Below, one piece after another: positions 52,601-60,821 of a DNA stretch of 64,000 nt. Made by a program: the position numbers and the translations under genes. The DNA is from Flavobacterium sp. KJJ. GTDB lineage: Bacteria > Bacteroidota > Bacteroidia > Flavobacteriales > Flavobacteriaceae. The stretch covers positions 124,001 to 188,000 of the forward strand of contig NZ_JARP01000002.1 of NCBI RefSeq assembly GCF_000708595.2, read 5' to 3'. How positions within the stretch are numbered: position 1 is the first letter of the stretch; each line of letters opens with the position of its first letter. The notes under the pieces are model-generated. The model was given only the letters and a program-made list of their open reading frames with translations, made no database searches and was not told the origin of the DNA.

Positions 52601-54266
52601 CAGCGTCAGCTTTCGCTTTAGCATCTGCAGCTAATTTTAATTTTAATGCTTCAGCATCAGCTTTTGATTTGTCTGCCGCTAATTGTGCTGCAGTTTTTTG
52701 TGGTTCTGGCTTAGCAGCTGCCGCTTTCGCTTTTGCAGCTTCAGCATCAGCTCTTGACTTATCTGCAGCTAGTTTTATTCTTAGTGCTTCAGCATCAGCT
52801 TTTGATTTGTCTGCCGCTAACTGTGCTGCAGTTTTTTGTTCTCCTGTTGCTGTCTTGCTTGCAGTTAATGCTTGTGCTCTTGCAGCAGCAGCAGCATCTA
52901 CTCTAGCTTTATTATCTGCAGCTAATTTTATTCTGCGTGCTTCAGCATCAGCTCTAGCTTTATCTGCAGCCAATTGGGCTTGTGTTTTTTGTTCTGTCGA
53001 AACTGCTTTGTTTGCAGTTGCAGTTTGGGCTCTTGCAGCAGCAGCAGCATCTGCTTTAGCTTTAGCTTCTGCAGCTAATTTTAGTTTTTGTGCTTCGGCA
53101 GCGTCTACTTTCGCTTTATTGTCTGCTAGTAATTTTGCTTTTGCGGCTTCGGCGTCAGCCTTTGCTTTTTCTGCAGCAGCTAATCTCACTTGTTGGGCTT
53201 CTGCATCAGCTTTCGCTTTTGCTTCGGCTGCAAGTCTTGCTTTTTCAGCAGTATCTACTCGAGTTACCGGTGTAGTTGATTTTTTAGCCATTACTGGTTT
53301 TGACTTAGCAGGATCAATAAGCGAACCTTCTTCATCATCACCGTAATAGTAATTTTTGCTTTTGAATTTGTAGGCAATTGCAAATTCATGTGAACCACCT
53401 AAATTAGAAAAGTTGCCCATTCCTCTTTCGTAGTTGTATTCTATAGCAATGCTAGGAGAAATATTTACTCCCAATCCTGCAGAAACTCCGTATAATGTAT
53501 TATAGCCAGCTTGAGCCCAAACTCCTTGCGGAATTGCGATCATAGCCAGACCTGAAAGTACTGTTTTATCTTTTTTAAGTTCTGTTCTTACAATTCCAGA
53601 AAATTTACTTCTGTCAAAAAAGCCATAACTATCAATATATCCGGTGTACATTGCATGCAGTTGAATAGCTCTCTCTGGATCGTCTTTAACCATTCCAGAA
53701 CCAAAATTATAAAGTACGAGATTGTTTACTGCTAATCCGAAATCAAGAAAAGCTGTTCCGTAATTAATACCTGGATTTACAGTAAGAATTGTATTGGATG
53801 GATAATCACCAGTTAAAACGGTGTCATCCTCTGATATTATTTTTCCTTTGTTTAAGCCACTTTGATAAGCTCCAACATTTAAACCAAAAGTTAAATTACT
53901 GTCCTGTTCTAAAACAATGTTGTGTGCAAAATTCGCTACTCCGCCAAAAACGGTCATTAAACCATAATTTTGCTGAAATAAGCCAAAAGCAAATGCTTCA
54001 TTTTCTCTAAAACGTCCTGAGTAATTAAACAAATAAGTATTTGGAGCATCTTCAAATTGTACCCATTGTCTTTTATTATAAAAACTAACATACGCATTTG
54101 TTTCGCGAACAAAACTGAATGTTGGATTAATTAAATATCTATTAAACTTTAAAGAATTTCTGATAGGTATGGAAAACGAAACAACTCCATTCTCAGGAGC
54201 ATCCTGTGAATAGAGTACATTTGAAAAACCGTAAAATAAAGTTATGAATAGTAGGATTTTCTTCAT
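49638..54266 (-). CDS. sprD: SprD: PorP/SprF-like barrel, long Ala-rich helix, SPOR-like C-terminus
   Basis: A protein of 1542 residues with a signal peptide (about residues 1-20). Residues 20-320 resemble the PorP/SprF barrel (SLKFNRYLINPTFSFVRE, GVSAGLGVNISPSIAIEYNYERG). From about 338 to 1252 it is almost pure Ala/Lys/Asp/Glu/Leu/Gln in a 17-residue unit (AKLAADAKAKADAEALQ), like the TolA helix. A more varied coiled coil follows (1255-1440). The end, SGYYMIIAVHSSVEKRDQF... to KMAIVKVEN (about 1455-1542), looks like a SPOR peptidoglycan-binding domain. It lies one base from sprC and 142 bp before sprB. In F. johnsoniae sprD mutants glide poorly. Confidence 0.9.
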   Translation of the reverse strand: MKKILLFITLFYGFSNVLYSQDAPENGVVSFSIPIRNSLKFNRYLINPTFSFVRETNAYVSFYNKRQWVQFEDAPNTYLFNYSGRFRENEAFAFGLFQQNYGLMTVFGGVANFAHNIVLEQDSNLTFGLNVGAYQSGLNKGKIISEDDTVLTGDYPSNTILTVNPGINYGTAFLDFGLAVNNLVLYNFGSGMVKDDPERAIQLHAMYTGYIDSYGFFDRSKFSGIVRTELKKDKTVLSGLAMIAIPQGVWAQAGYNTLYGVSAGLGVNISPSIAIEYNYERGMGNFSNLGGSHEFAIAYKFKSKNYYYGDDEEGSLIDPAKSKPVMAKKSTTPVTRVDTAEKARLAAEAKAKADAEAQQVRLAAAEKAKADAEAAKAKLLADNKAKVDAAEAQKLKLAAEAKAKADAAAAARAQTATANKAVSTEQKTQAQLAADKARADAEARRIKLAADNKARVDAAAAARAQALTASKTATGEQKTAAQLAADKSKADAEALRIKLAADKSRADAEAAKAKAAAAKPEPQKTAAQLAADKSKADAEALKLKLAADAKAKADAENAAKAKAASEPATAQKTQAELTAEKAKADAEALKVKLAADAKAKADAAEAKRKADAKAKAEAADLQSILAADAKAKADSDAYQAKLAADAKAKAAADSKTKANIDAANKAKLAADAKAKTAEEAALKEKLAADAKAKADAEARQALIAAEAKAKADAEALKIKLAADAKAKADAEALQAKQAAEAKVKAEADAVQAKLAADAKAKADAEALQAKLAADAKAKADAEALQAKQAAEAKVKAEADAVQAKLAADAKAKADMEALQAKLIADARVKADAEATAKLKAEAEAKQLEEAEQARQAKLTADAKAKADAEALKAKQAAEAKVKADAEAQQAKLAADAKAKADAEALQAKLVADAKAKADAEALQAKQAAEAKVKADEEARVAKLAADAKAKADAEALQAKLAADAKAKADAEALQAKQAAEAKLAADAKAKADAEALQAKLAADAKAKADAEAQQAKLAADAKAKADMEALQAKLLADAKVKADAEATERMKAEAEAKQLQAAEEARLAKLAADEKAKADAEAKQAKLAADAKAKADADALKAKLAADAKAKADAEALQAKQAADAKAKAAEEARQAKLDADAKAKADAEALKAKLAADAKAKADAIALQAKLLADAKAKADADALQAKQAVEQKAKADEEARLAKLAADAKAKADAEALQARLAEEAELKAKLEADAKAKADADAAAKLAATPKDDSAKEIEALSKAIEAAIKTQKELYSQFTATVANKQKDLDDLREENDLSEKGIYREPKPFKSVAAENSQLEAFKLQLAEANKNSKDELNKLTNLYNERLKKVPNKNDALNKAYLEKINELKAAQLKMEQDSADLLANLERIKAETEIEKKRRIKRAAYENDQGRYAQDLAALKRIKETTKVSSTPLTASDFDFGEDQSNMQIIKNIKNSESGYYMIIAVHSSVEKRDQFLTQAVAAGRSDINFFYNVTTSKYYIYYEKFEGLPEATKALEAKGNKPYNGKMAIVKVEN
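50520..53250 (-). repeat. 51-bp tandem repeats in sprD
   Basis: The Ala-rich coding stretch is built of diverged 51-bp units (17 codons), with locally shorter or fused units. The repeat makes long false open frames on the + strand. Confidence 0.85.
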
Positions 54267-54267
54267 A

Positions 54268-55707
54268 TTATTTTATCACAGTTATTGATCCTTTTTTTTC
54301 ACCTGCGTCGCCTTTAATGACATAGTAATAAACTGGATTTACATTTTTAAAATCAATTGAGGTCTGGGGCCAGTCGCCTTGATAATCGACGACATCTAAA
54401 ACCTTATCGCCATTCGAGCTTATAATCATGACTGTAGTAGCTGCATTTTTATATTCGTTTGGAATATTCCAATATGGATTTAAACCACTCAAATTAATAA
54501 TGTTTGGGATAACTCCTGAAGGGCCTGAATTTCCTAAAACTTTAAATACTAATTCTTTTGTAGCTATACATCCTGAAGCTTGCGAAATTTTTACTTTATA
54601 ATTACCTCTAACGGCTATTAGATAAGTGTCTGTCGTTGCACCAGAAATAAGAGTATTGTTTAAATACCACTCATAAGTTGGACTTGTTGCATCTGTTGTT
54701 ACAGTCGCATTTACAGTTTCACCTTCGTTAAGTTCAAACTCATCTGCAACATCAATACTTGCATTAAAACTATTGTTTTTAAGATCAATTGTTCCCGTAG
54801 CTTTACATCCTCCAAAATCAACATCAACCGTATAAACAGCTTCTTCATTTGTAGTATAATTTCTACCTGTCGCGCCAGAGATTACTGTGCCATTCTTCTT
54901 CCAAACATAACTGTTTCCAGATGTAGCTGTTAAAACTGTACCTGTTCCGTTTGAACAAAAAGGGTTTCCTAAACTTGAGGTTACAGTAACTCCAGATCCT
55001 GAACTTGAAGAAGTTACAGTAACACGATTAGAACTAAAGTTAACATCAGAACATAACCCATAATCAATCTCTGCGTAGTATTTTCCGGTAGTATTTACAA
55101 GTAACGTACTAGAGCTTTGTCCTGTAATTCGAACATCGTCTTTATACCACTTGTATTTAATTTTTGAATAATTTACTGGAGATGAATTTGGAACAGTTGG
55201 CGTTTCGTTATTAATCGTAAGCGTTAGACTTCCGCCAGAACATATCATAGCAGCATCGCTTCTGTTATTAATAAAGAAAGAAGCTTCGTAATCTTTGTAA
55301 TAGGCGGGAAAAGAAGTGTTTCCTAAAGAATTTTTGAATCTTGTACTCGTTACTCCTGTGGAGCTTTTTACTCTTAAACCATAAGCATCAGAGCCAATTA
55401 AATCAGTTGGTACGGCGTATTTAATCGTTTTTTGTGTTGCTGAAACATCAGTAGTAAGAAGTAGCGTTGTTGCAATTGGATTATTTGCACTATCAACCAA
55501 TTCAACTACAAACGTTGTACCTGCAGGAAAATCTACATAACTAAATGTGGCATAAAATTCATTAAAACTTCCACCGGCGCATAATTTCTCTAAACCGTCA
55601 AACTGCTGTGGCACAATGGTTTGCGCATTAACATTTGATTCGAAAGCAAATAATGCGCCGAAGAAAATTAAATATTTAGTTAAAAATAGAGTAGTTTTTT
55701 GAATCAT
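54268..55707 (-). CDS. sprC: SprC: secreted Ig-like protein with a degenerate T9SS type B sorting domain
   Basis: A protein of 479 residues with a signal peptide (cut near NVNAQ). The middle is made of Ig/PKD-like beta domains (YKWYKDDVRITGQSSSTLL, YVWKKNGTVISGATGRNY, YEWYLNNTLISGATTDTYL). The last 80 residues align by eye with the CHU_C domain of SprB but are degenerate: IPNIINLSGLNPYWNIPNEY, IISSNGDKVLDVVDYQGDWP and VYYYVIKGDAGEKKGSITV. It overlaps the upstream gene by four bases. In F. johnsoniae sprC is in the sprB operon and mutants are partly defective in gliding. Confidence 0.88.
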   Translation of the reverse strand: MIQKTTLFLTKYLIFFGALFAFESNVNAQTIVPQQFDGLEKLCAGGSFNEFYATFSYVDFPAGTTFVVELVDSANNPIATTLLLTTDVSATQKTIKYAVPTDLIGSDAYGLRVKSSTGVTSTRFKNSLGNTSFPAYYKDYEASFFINNRSDAAMICSGGSLTLTINNETPTVPNSSPVNYSKIKYKWYKDDVRITGQSSSTLLVNTTGKYYAEIDYGLCSDVNFSSNRVTVTSSSSGSGVTVTSSLGNPFCSNGTGTVLTATSGNSYVWKKNGTVISGATGRNYTTNEEAVYTVDVDFGGCKATGTIDLKNNSFNASIDVADEFELNEGETVNATVTTDATSPTYEWYLNNTLISGATTDTYLIAVRGNYKVKISQASGCIATKELVFKVLGNSGPSGVIPNIINLSGLNPYWNIPNEYKNAATTVMIISSNGDKVLDVVDYQGDWPQTSIDFKNVNPVYYYVIKGDAGEKKGSITVIK

Positions 55708-56117
55708 ATAGTGCGTTTTCTTGCTAAATCTATATTCTCAAAAAACAAAATATCAATGAATGTTTCTGAAAAATCATACTTATAGTTCTCGATAATGTCT
55801 TTTGCAAGAACAGAATAAGAGCCTGTAATTAACGATTCTTCTTGGCATTCTAAAGTCTGATTTTTTCCATCAGCTGCCATAGCAAGACTACCCTTGGGGA
55901 TGGATAGTCCTGCTATAAACTGATTAGAATTATCTAATTTGCTAATACAAGCAGTATCAGCTATCTCGATCTTTTGGTTGCTGTTAAACGCCGTTGCAGT
56001 GCATTCTAAGTCATTAGAAACTGTAGTTGTTTCTGATTTACTTTGTGCGTGTAAACTTAATGCAATAGGCGAAACCAAAAATATAATATAAATATATTTT
56101 TTTATAGATGGGGCCAT
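55704..56117 (-). CDS. Hypothetical exported protein, spr operon gene 3
   Basis: A protein of 137 residues. The N-terminus has a hydrophobic signal (YIYIIFLVSPIALSLHAQS). The mature part has three cysteines (LECTATAF, DTACIS, LECQEES) and no recognised domain. Its ATGA overlap with sprC indicates coupled translation. Position corresponds to the third gene of the seven-gene sprB operon of F. johnsoniae. Its role is unknown to me. Confidence 0.8.
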   Translation of the reverse strand: MAPSIKKYIYIIFLVSPIALSLHAQSKSETTTVSNDLECTATAFNSNQKIEIADTACISKLDNSNQFIAGLSIPKGSLAMAADGKNQTLECQEESLITGSYSVLAKDIIENYKYDFSETFIDILFFENIDLARKRTI

Positions 56118-56221
56118 TATGTTTTGATCTTTATTTGAGTCCTGTTCGAGACGAATACATAAATTGTGTCTGGGGACTTAATTAATAAAATTTACGCTCT
56201 GAAATAAAAATCTAAATCTAT

Positions 56222-57514
56222 CTATCTGTTTCCGCTAGATGCTGTGATTTTGCCTAACTGTAATCTGAAATCTGGTTTTTTAGGATTGTAGATATCAATG
56301 AATGTTTCTTTGTTATCACTTTGTGCCATAACATTGAAAAACACAGGGTTTCCGTACCAGCTTTCTAAATCTTCATTGTTTGAATTATACTCTGTAAAGA
56401 TATTTCCGTTACATAAGTTAAAGTACATTTCTTCAATTTTAATTTTCTTAAGATTGGCATCATTAATCTCTGTCTTACTGTCTAATAAAACAGCAGGGTT
56501 AAATCCAGAGATCACACTGCGCTTCATTTCAAGAGAGGCAGTTTCAGCAACATAAATTGCCTCTTTTACTAAACCAGCCTGAATATCAGCTTTGATGTTC
56601 TCACTGTCGTTAAGCATTGTAATATTTGTAGCAACAACAAGTGTTTGTTTTTTAGTAAAATCTGTTTCATTTTTCTTTTCGAAAGATTTTACCTCTAAAC
56701 AACGAGATCCATCTTTATTACTAGATAAATAAGAAGATCTTACTGCCAATGAGTTGAATAAACGGCATTGAACACCTTGAGTAAATTTATAATCGTCGTT
56801 GATTGATTTGTAAGACACTAATTTAGTAGCATTTACATCACCTCCAAAAAAGGCAAATGAGTCACCACCAGAGTAGCTAACCATAACGTTTTCAAGTATT
56901 GTTTTGTTTCCAACACCAGCAACAGTTAAACCGTTAAAAGTATCAACTCCTTTAACTTTTTTTCCTGCAAATTCGATTCTCACATATCTTAAAATTCCTG
57001 AATTTCCTGCAACATTGTCACCACCGTAAGTAGTAAGTGTAGGATCAAGATCCATGTTGTAAGAACCAACATTTCCAAATTTATTGATTGGAGCATCTCC
57101 AAGAAGAACAAGTCCACCCCAGTCTCCAGCTTTTTTCTGGCTGCGGTTAGATGTAAATACGATTGGGTCAGTCTCTAAACCATCTGCAACTATTTGTGCA
57201 CCTTTTGTAACTACCAAAGTTCCTTTAGTTTCGAAATCTCCGATAATTAAAGTTCCTGGCTCAATTGTTAAAACGGCATTGTTTGTAACATAAACGTTTC
57301 CTTGCAAAACATAAATATTCTTCTTCAGCAATTTAGTATTAACAGAAATGTTTCCTGCTAAAATTTGGTTTGCTTCTCCATACTCTACTTTGTTAGGCTT
57401 AAATTCGGTCCAGTTGTTCAACCAATTGTTATAGCCCATAATTCCTTTTTCTTGCTGAGCAGTCATACTTGTAACTGTCAAAAGAACACAGATCATTTGA
57501 GTAATTTTTTTCAT
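56222..57514 (-). CDS. Exported beta-helix protein, spr operon gene 2
   Basis: A protein of 430 residues with a signal peptide (cut near MTAQQ). The sequence has the short beta-strand and turn periodicity of a right-handed parallel beta-helix: VLQGNVYVTNNAVLTIEPGT, LIIGDFETKGTLVVTKGAQI, ADGLETDPIVFTSNRSQ, WGGLVLLGDAPIN. The opening resembles the N-terminal part of many Bacteroidota surface proteins that carry a C-terminal sorting signal, but no clear sorting domain is visible here. It lies in the spr operon, 104 bp before the next gene. Confidence 0.85.
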   Translation of the reverse strand: MKKITQMICVLLTVTSMTAQQEKGIMGYNNWLNNWTEFKPNKVEYGEANQILAGNISVNTKLLKKNIYVLQGNVYVTNNAVLTIEPGTLIIGDFETKGTLVVTKGAQIVADGLETDPIVFTSNRSQKKAGDWGGLVLLGDAPINKFGNVGSYNMDLDPTLTTYGGDNVAGNSGILRYVRIEFAGKKVKGVDTFNGLTVAGVGNKTILENVMVSYSGGDSFAFFGGDVNATKLVSYKSINDDYKFTQGVQCRLFNSLAVRSSYLSSNKDGSRCLEVKSFEKKNETDFTKKQTLVVATNITMLNDSENIKADIQAGLVKEAIYVAETASLEMKRSVISGFNPAVLLDSKTEINDANLKKIKIEEMYFNLCNGNIFTEYNSNNEDLESWYGNPVFFNVMAQSDNKETFIDIYNPKKPDFRLQLGKITASSGNR

Positions 57515-57711
57515 GATATGGGGGTATTAAGGTTAATATATAAATTTGGGTATGCGTATGCGTAAATGAAAAAACTCATCTCGATTTTTCTGGCTTAAAT
57601 CAGAACACATCGAGAACGAGTTGTTTTTTATCTCTTTTTAAAAATGACGCTTGAAACCCAATCCAATTACGTAAACACTTTAAAAAAGGTTTTAAAAAAT
57701 ATTTTTATTTA

Positions 57712-58164
57712 TTACATTTCATTCAATTCGTTGAATTCGTGTAATGATTTCAATGTGCTTTCGTAAAATAAAATAGCAGCAATTAAGTTTCCTTTATCTG
57801 AATAAGGCATCATTTTTCGCTGAAAATCTACAGTAGTATCTAAGAAGGTTGTAGTACCAACTGCCTGAGCATCTAATACTTTTTTGTGCTCACTATCGTC
57901 CGGAATACCTAAGTCTGCCATCGTAACACCTGGTTTAGTAACCAAAGCAATATAAGGAAGAGTCTTAACTAAAACTTTAATACGCTCAATGTACAACTCT
58001 AAAAGTTCTCCTTTTTGCATACCGCTCAATTCTTTTTGATCATGGTATTTGCGAATAAGAGCTGTTGTACTGATAATACTTCTTGGAGCATTTTTTGCTT
58101 GTGCTGAAATAGCGCCAGTTGTCAAGAAAAAAAGTGCACTTAAAAAAATAATTTTCCCTTTCAT
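57712..58164 (-). CDS. Hypothetical exported protein, spr operon gene 1
   Basis: A protein of 150 residues with a signal peptide (IIFLSALFFLTTGAISAQA). The mature part is predicted to be mainly helical, with no Cys and no recognised domain. The promoter at 58197-58226 and the short leader make it the first gene of the spr operon. Gap to the beta-helix gene: 197 bp with no terminator seen. Confidence 0.83.
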   Translation of the reverse strand: MKGKIIFLSALFFLTTGAISAQAKNAPRSIISTTALIRKYHDQKELSGMQKGELLELYIERIKVLVKTLPYIALVTKPGVTMADLGIPDDSEHKKVLDAQAVGTTTFLDTTVDFQRKMMPYSDKGNLIAAILFYESTLKSLHEFNELNEM

Positions 58165-58196
58165 AGATTCTTATTTATAATTGGTTGTTATGAAAA

Positions 58197-58226
58197 CAAA
58201 AATATATAAATTAACTTAAATTGCAA
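58197..58226 (-). promoter_or_regulatory. Promoter of the spr operon
   Basis: On the - strand TTG (58226-58224), a 19-nt spacer and TATTTTTG (58204-58197) fit the Bacteroidota consensus exactly. The expected start is near 58190, about 25 bases before the first ATG. Confidence 0.75.
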
Positions 58227-58565
58227 CTTTATTGATTTCTTTTTTCAAAAAAAAACCTTAAAGAAATCTTAAAATTTAGTCTTATGTCGAGAAAATATGC
58301 GTTTTAACGAGCTTTTTGTTAAATTTGTTAAGGCCTAAACTGTAAGGCAATAATTATTAAAAAAAGTCAAATATTTCTATTAATAACCAAAAAATACATA
58401 CGATAATCGGATTTTTGAAAAAACTATTAACAAAAAAGTCTTAATATCTCCTCCAAATGATCTCTTTATTAACACAAGTTGGTTAACAAGCTTTAAAAAA
58501 ATAGCCCAAAAACTTTTATTCTGCTATAAATAAAAACTGCTTCGATAAACTTTTGCGCGAAAATT

Positions 58566-58594
58566 TTTGACTACATCATTTTCTTCTATCTTTG
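58566..58594 (+). promoter_or_regulatory. Promoter of holB with almost no leader
   Basis: TTTG (58566-58569), a 17-nt spacer and TATCTTTG (58587-58594) are a full consensus. Only four bases separate the -7 box from the ATG at 58599, so the transcript is expected to be leaderless or nearly so. Confidence 0.75.
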
Positions 58595-58598
58595 CTTC

Positions 58599-59747
58599 AT
58601 GCAATTTTCTCAAATTTTAGGTCAAGATTACATCAAAAGTCACTTGATAAAAAGTGCAGCTTCTGGACGAATTCCGCACGCGCAATTATTCATAGGTCCA
58701 GAAGGAAGCGGTACATTATCAACGGCTATTGCTTACGCTCAATATATTTTATGCAGCAACACGGGCGATGAAAACTCAAACGGAAATGATTCCTGCAATT
58801 TGAAGTTTCAAAACATTTCGCATCCCGATCTGCATTTTATTTACCCGACTGTTACAACCGAAGATGTAAAAACCAAACCAAAAAGTTTAGATTTTATCCT
58901 AGATTGGCGCACATTTATTCAAGAAATGCCATACGGCGGATTATTTGACTGGTATAAAATTCTTGGTGTTCAGAACAAACAGGGAGAAATTCGTGTTGAA
59001 GATGCACAGGAAGTTTTAAAATCCCTCTCACTAAAATCTTACGAAGGCGGGTATAAAATTATGATTATCTGGATGGCCGATAAAATGAATATTGCGGCTT
59101 CAAATAAATTATTAAAGCTTTTAGAAGAGCCTTCTGATAAAACTATATTTATTCTGATTTCTGAAAACGAAGAAGATATTATTCAAACCATACGTTCTCG
59201 CTGTCAGGTAATTCACTTTAATGGACTACCAGAAAAAGTAATTGCAGAAACTTTGGTTTCTCAGGAAAACATAGATCCTAATTTGGCTAAAAAAATTGCA
59301 CATCAGGCTCAGGGAAATTTTAATAAAGCAATTCATCTTTTAAAAGAAGATGATTCTGAATATCCTTTTGAACAATGGTTTGTAAATTGGGTTCGCGCCG
59401 CTTTTAGAGCAAAAGGAAATGCAGCAGCAATTCAGGACTTGATTTCCTGGAGTGAAGAAATTGCATCTCTTGGACGCGAAAGCCAAAAAAAATTCATTCA
59501 GTTTTGTATCGAAATGTTTCGTCAGGCGCTTTTGCTTAATTATGAAACGCCAAGCTTAGTTTATATTGAACCAAAAGTTGACAAGTTTAAACTTGAAAAT
59601 TTTGCGCCTTTTGTAAACGGAAATAATATTCACGAAATTTTCAAAGAGCTTTCAGATGCCATGTATCATATTGAAAGAAACGGAAATGCAAAAATAATCC
59701 TAACCGATTTATCTATAAAATTGACTCGTTTAATTCATAAAAAATAG
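58599..59747 (+). CDS. holB: DNA polymerase III subunit delta prime
   Basis: A protein of 382 residues, a clamp-loader subunit. The N-terminus FSQILGQDYIKSHLIKSAASGRIPHAQLF is the family signature. The P-loop position reads GPEGSGTLS with no lysine, as expected for delta prime, which does not hydrolyse ATP. The sensor region MADKMNIAASNKLLKLLEEP and the arginine-finger-like SRC (TIRSRCQVIHF) are present. The ATG matches family N-termini, so the promoter overlap is real. DoxX-like and thioesterase genes follow closely. Confidence 0.95.
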   Translation: MQFSQILGQDYIKSHLIKSAASGRIPHAQLFIGPEGSGTLSTAIAYAQYILCSNTGDENSNGNDSCNLKFQNISHPDLHFIYPTVTTEDVKTKPKSLDFILDWRTFIQEMPYGGLFDWYKILGVQNKQGEIRVEDAQEVLKSLSLKSYEGGYKIMIIWMADKMNIAASNKLLKLLEEPSDKTIFILISENEEDIIQTIRSRCQVIHFNGLPEKVIAETLVSQENIDPNLAKKIAHQAQGNFNKAIHLLKEDDSEYPFEQWFVNWVRAAFRAKGNAAAIQDLISWSEEIASLGRESQKKFIQFCIEMFRQALLLNYETPSLVYIEPKVDKFKLENFAPFVNGNNIHEIFKELSDAMYHIERNGNAKIILTDLSIKLTRLIHKK

Positions 59748-59754
59748 TTTTCAA

Positions 59755-60138
59755 ATGAATAATGTTGCCTCTATTTTACTTTTAGCGTTTTTAGCTTTAA
59801 CTTTTTTACAATCCGGATATGAAAAAATATTTTATTGGAATGATAATGTTACCTGGCTTAAAGAACATTTTGCAAAAACACGTTTAAAAAACCAAGTGCC
59901 GCTTGCTTTGCTTCACCTTTTAATTTTAGAATTAATTTCTGGGGTGTTATGCGTAGTTGGTGCTATACAATTACTCACAAACAGCGGACGCGAATTTGGT
60001 TTTTACGGAGCCATTTTTTCGTGTATCAGTTTGTTAATGATGCTCTTCGGTCAGCGATTAGCCAAAGATTACGATGGTGCAAGAACCATTGTTATCTATT
60101 TTATTCCGGCTGTAATGGCTGTTTATTGGCTGAATTAA
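59755..60138 (+). CDS. DoxX-like small membrane protein
   Basis: A protein of 127 residues with four membrane helices (about residues 4-20, 48-70, 80-98 and 105-125), matching DoxX-type proteins (helix 1 with FLQSGYEKIFYW, helix 3 before QRLAKDYDGARTI). Function unknown. It starts seven bases after holB and is probably co-transcribed. Confidence 0.87.
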   Translation: MNNVASILLLAFLALTFLQSGYEKIFYWNDNVTWLKEHFAKTRLKNQVPLALLHLLILELISGVLCVVGAIQLLTNSGREFGFYGAIFSCISLLMMLFGQRLAKDYDGARTIVIYFIPAVMAVYWLN

Positions 60139-60173
60139 ATCAGCTTGCTTATTTTAAAAATTTATATTAAAAA

Positions 60174-60683
60174 ATGAATCCAAAACACCCTTCAGAATCT
60201 CTAACTATATTAACAGATTTAGTTTTACCGAGCGAAACAAATCCGCTAAACAACCTTTTTGGCGGCGAATTATTAGCCCGAATGGATCGCGCAGCAAGTA
60301 TTGCAGCCCGCAGACATTCACGCCGAATTGTAGTTACAGCATCTGTAAATCACGTTGCCTTTAACAGAGCAATTTCTCTTGGAAGTGTTGTTACGGTTGA
60401 GGCAAAGGTTTCAAGATCTTTCAAAAGTTCGATGGAAGTTTTTATTGATGTTTGGGTAGAGGACCGCGAATCTGGGAACAGAACAAAAGCAAACGAAGCT
60501 ATCTATACATTTGTTGCTGTTGACGATACCGGAAGACCTGTTGAAGTGCCGCCAATAGCGCCAGAAACCGAACTTGAAATTCAGCGTTTCGATGCAGCTT
60601 TACGAAGAAAACAATTGAGTTTATTACTTGCTGGAAAAATAAAACCTTCTGAAGCTACAGAATTAAAGGCTTTGTTTTTATAG
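60174..60683 (+). CDS. Hotdog-fold acyl-CoA thioesterase
   Basis: A protein of 169 residues. It has the hotdog signature LVLPSETNPLNNLFGGELLARMDRAA (as positions about 13-38), then VTASVNHVAFNRAISLGSVVTVEA and a C-terminal basic helix. The sequence fits the YciA/Acot-type thioesterases that hydrolyse acyl-CoAs in the cytosol. It follows the DoxX-like gene by 35 bp. Confidence 0.92.
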   Translation: MNPKHPSESLTILTDLVLPSETNPLNNLFGGELLARMDRAASIAARRHSRRIVVTASVNHVAFNRAISLGSVVTVEAKVSRSFKSSMEVFIDVWVEDRESGNRTKANEAIYTFVAVDDTGRPVEVPPIAPETELEIQRFDAALRRKQLSLLLAGKIKPSEATELKALFL

Positions 60684-60821
60684 TCATTTTGATACAATTT
60701 GGAACAATGAACTTCAAAAAAAAGAACTAATTTTACACCATTACAAGCCTGATACAAATCTAAATCAGTACGTTATTAATTTCTGATTTGTTTTGAGAAT
60801 GAAAGAATTATAAAATTTTAG

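Larger units (their letters stand above)
58165..58598. other. Divergent intergenic region between the spr operon and holB
   Basis: 434 bp, very AT-rich, with a complete promoter at each end: 58197-58226 on the - strand for the spr operon and 58566-58594 on the + strand for holB. The middle holds only A/T tracts. No open frame of interest. Confidence 0.8.

Noticed and set aside
50520..53250. CRISPR-like regular repeats
   Set aside because: The 51-bp period has no unique spacers, is fully inside an open frame and encodes a regular helix.
50862..53346. Long open frames on the + strand across sprD (up to 225 codons, Ala/Ser/Phe- or Leu-rich)
   Set aside because: They are the antisense reading of the 51-bp Ala/Lys repeats; a third-base pattern repeated every 17 codons keeps the frame open. 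No start signals or family features.
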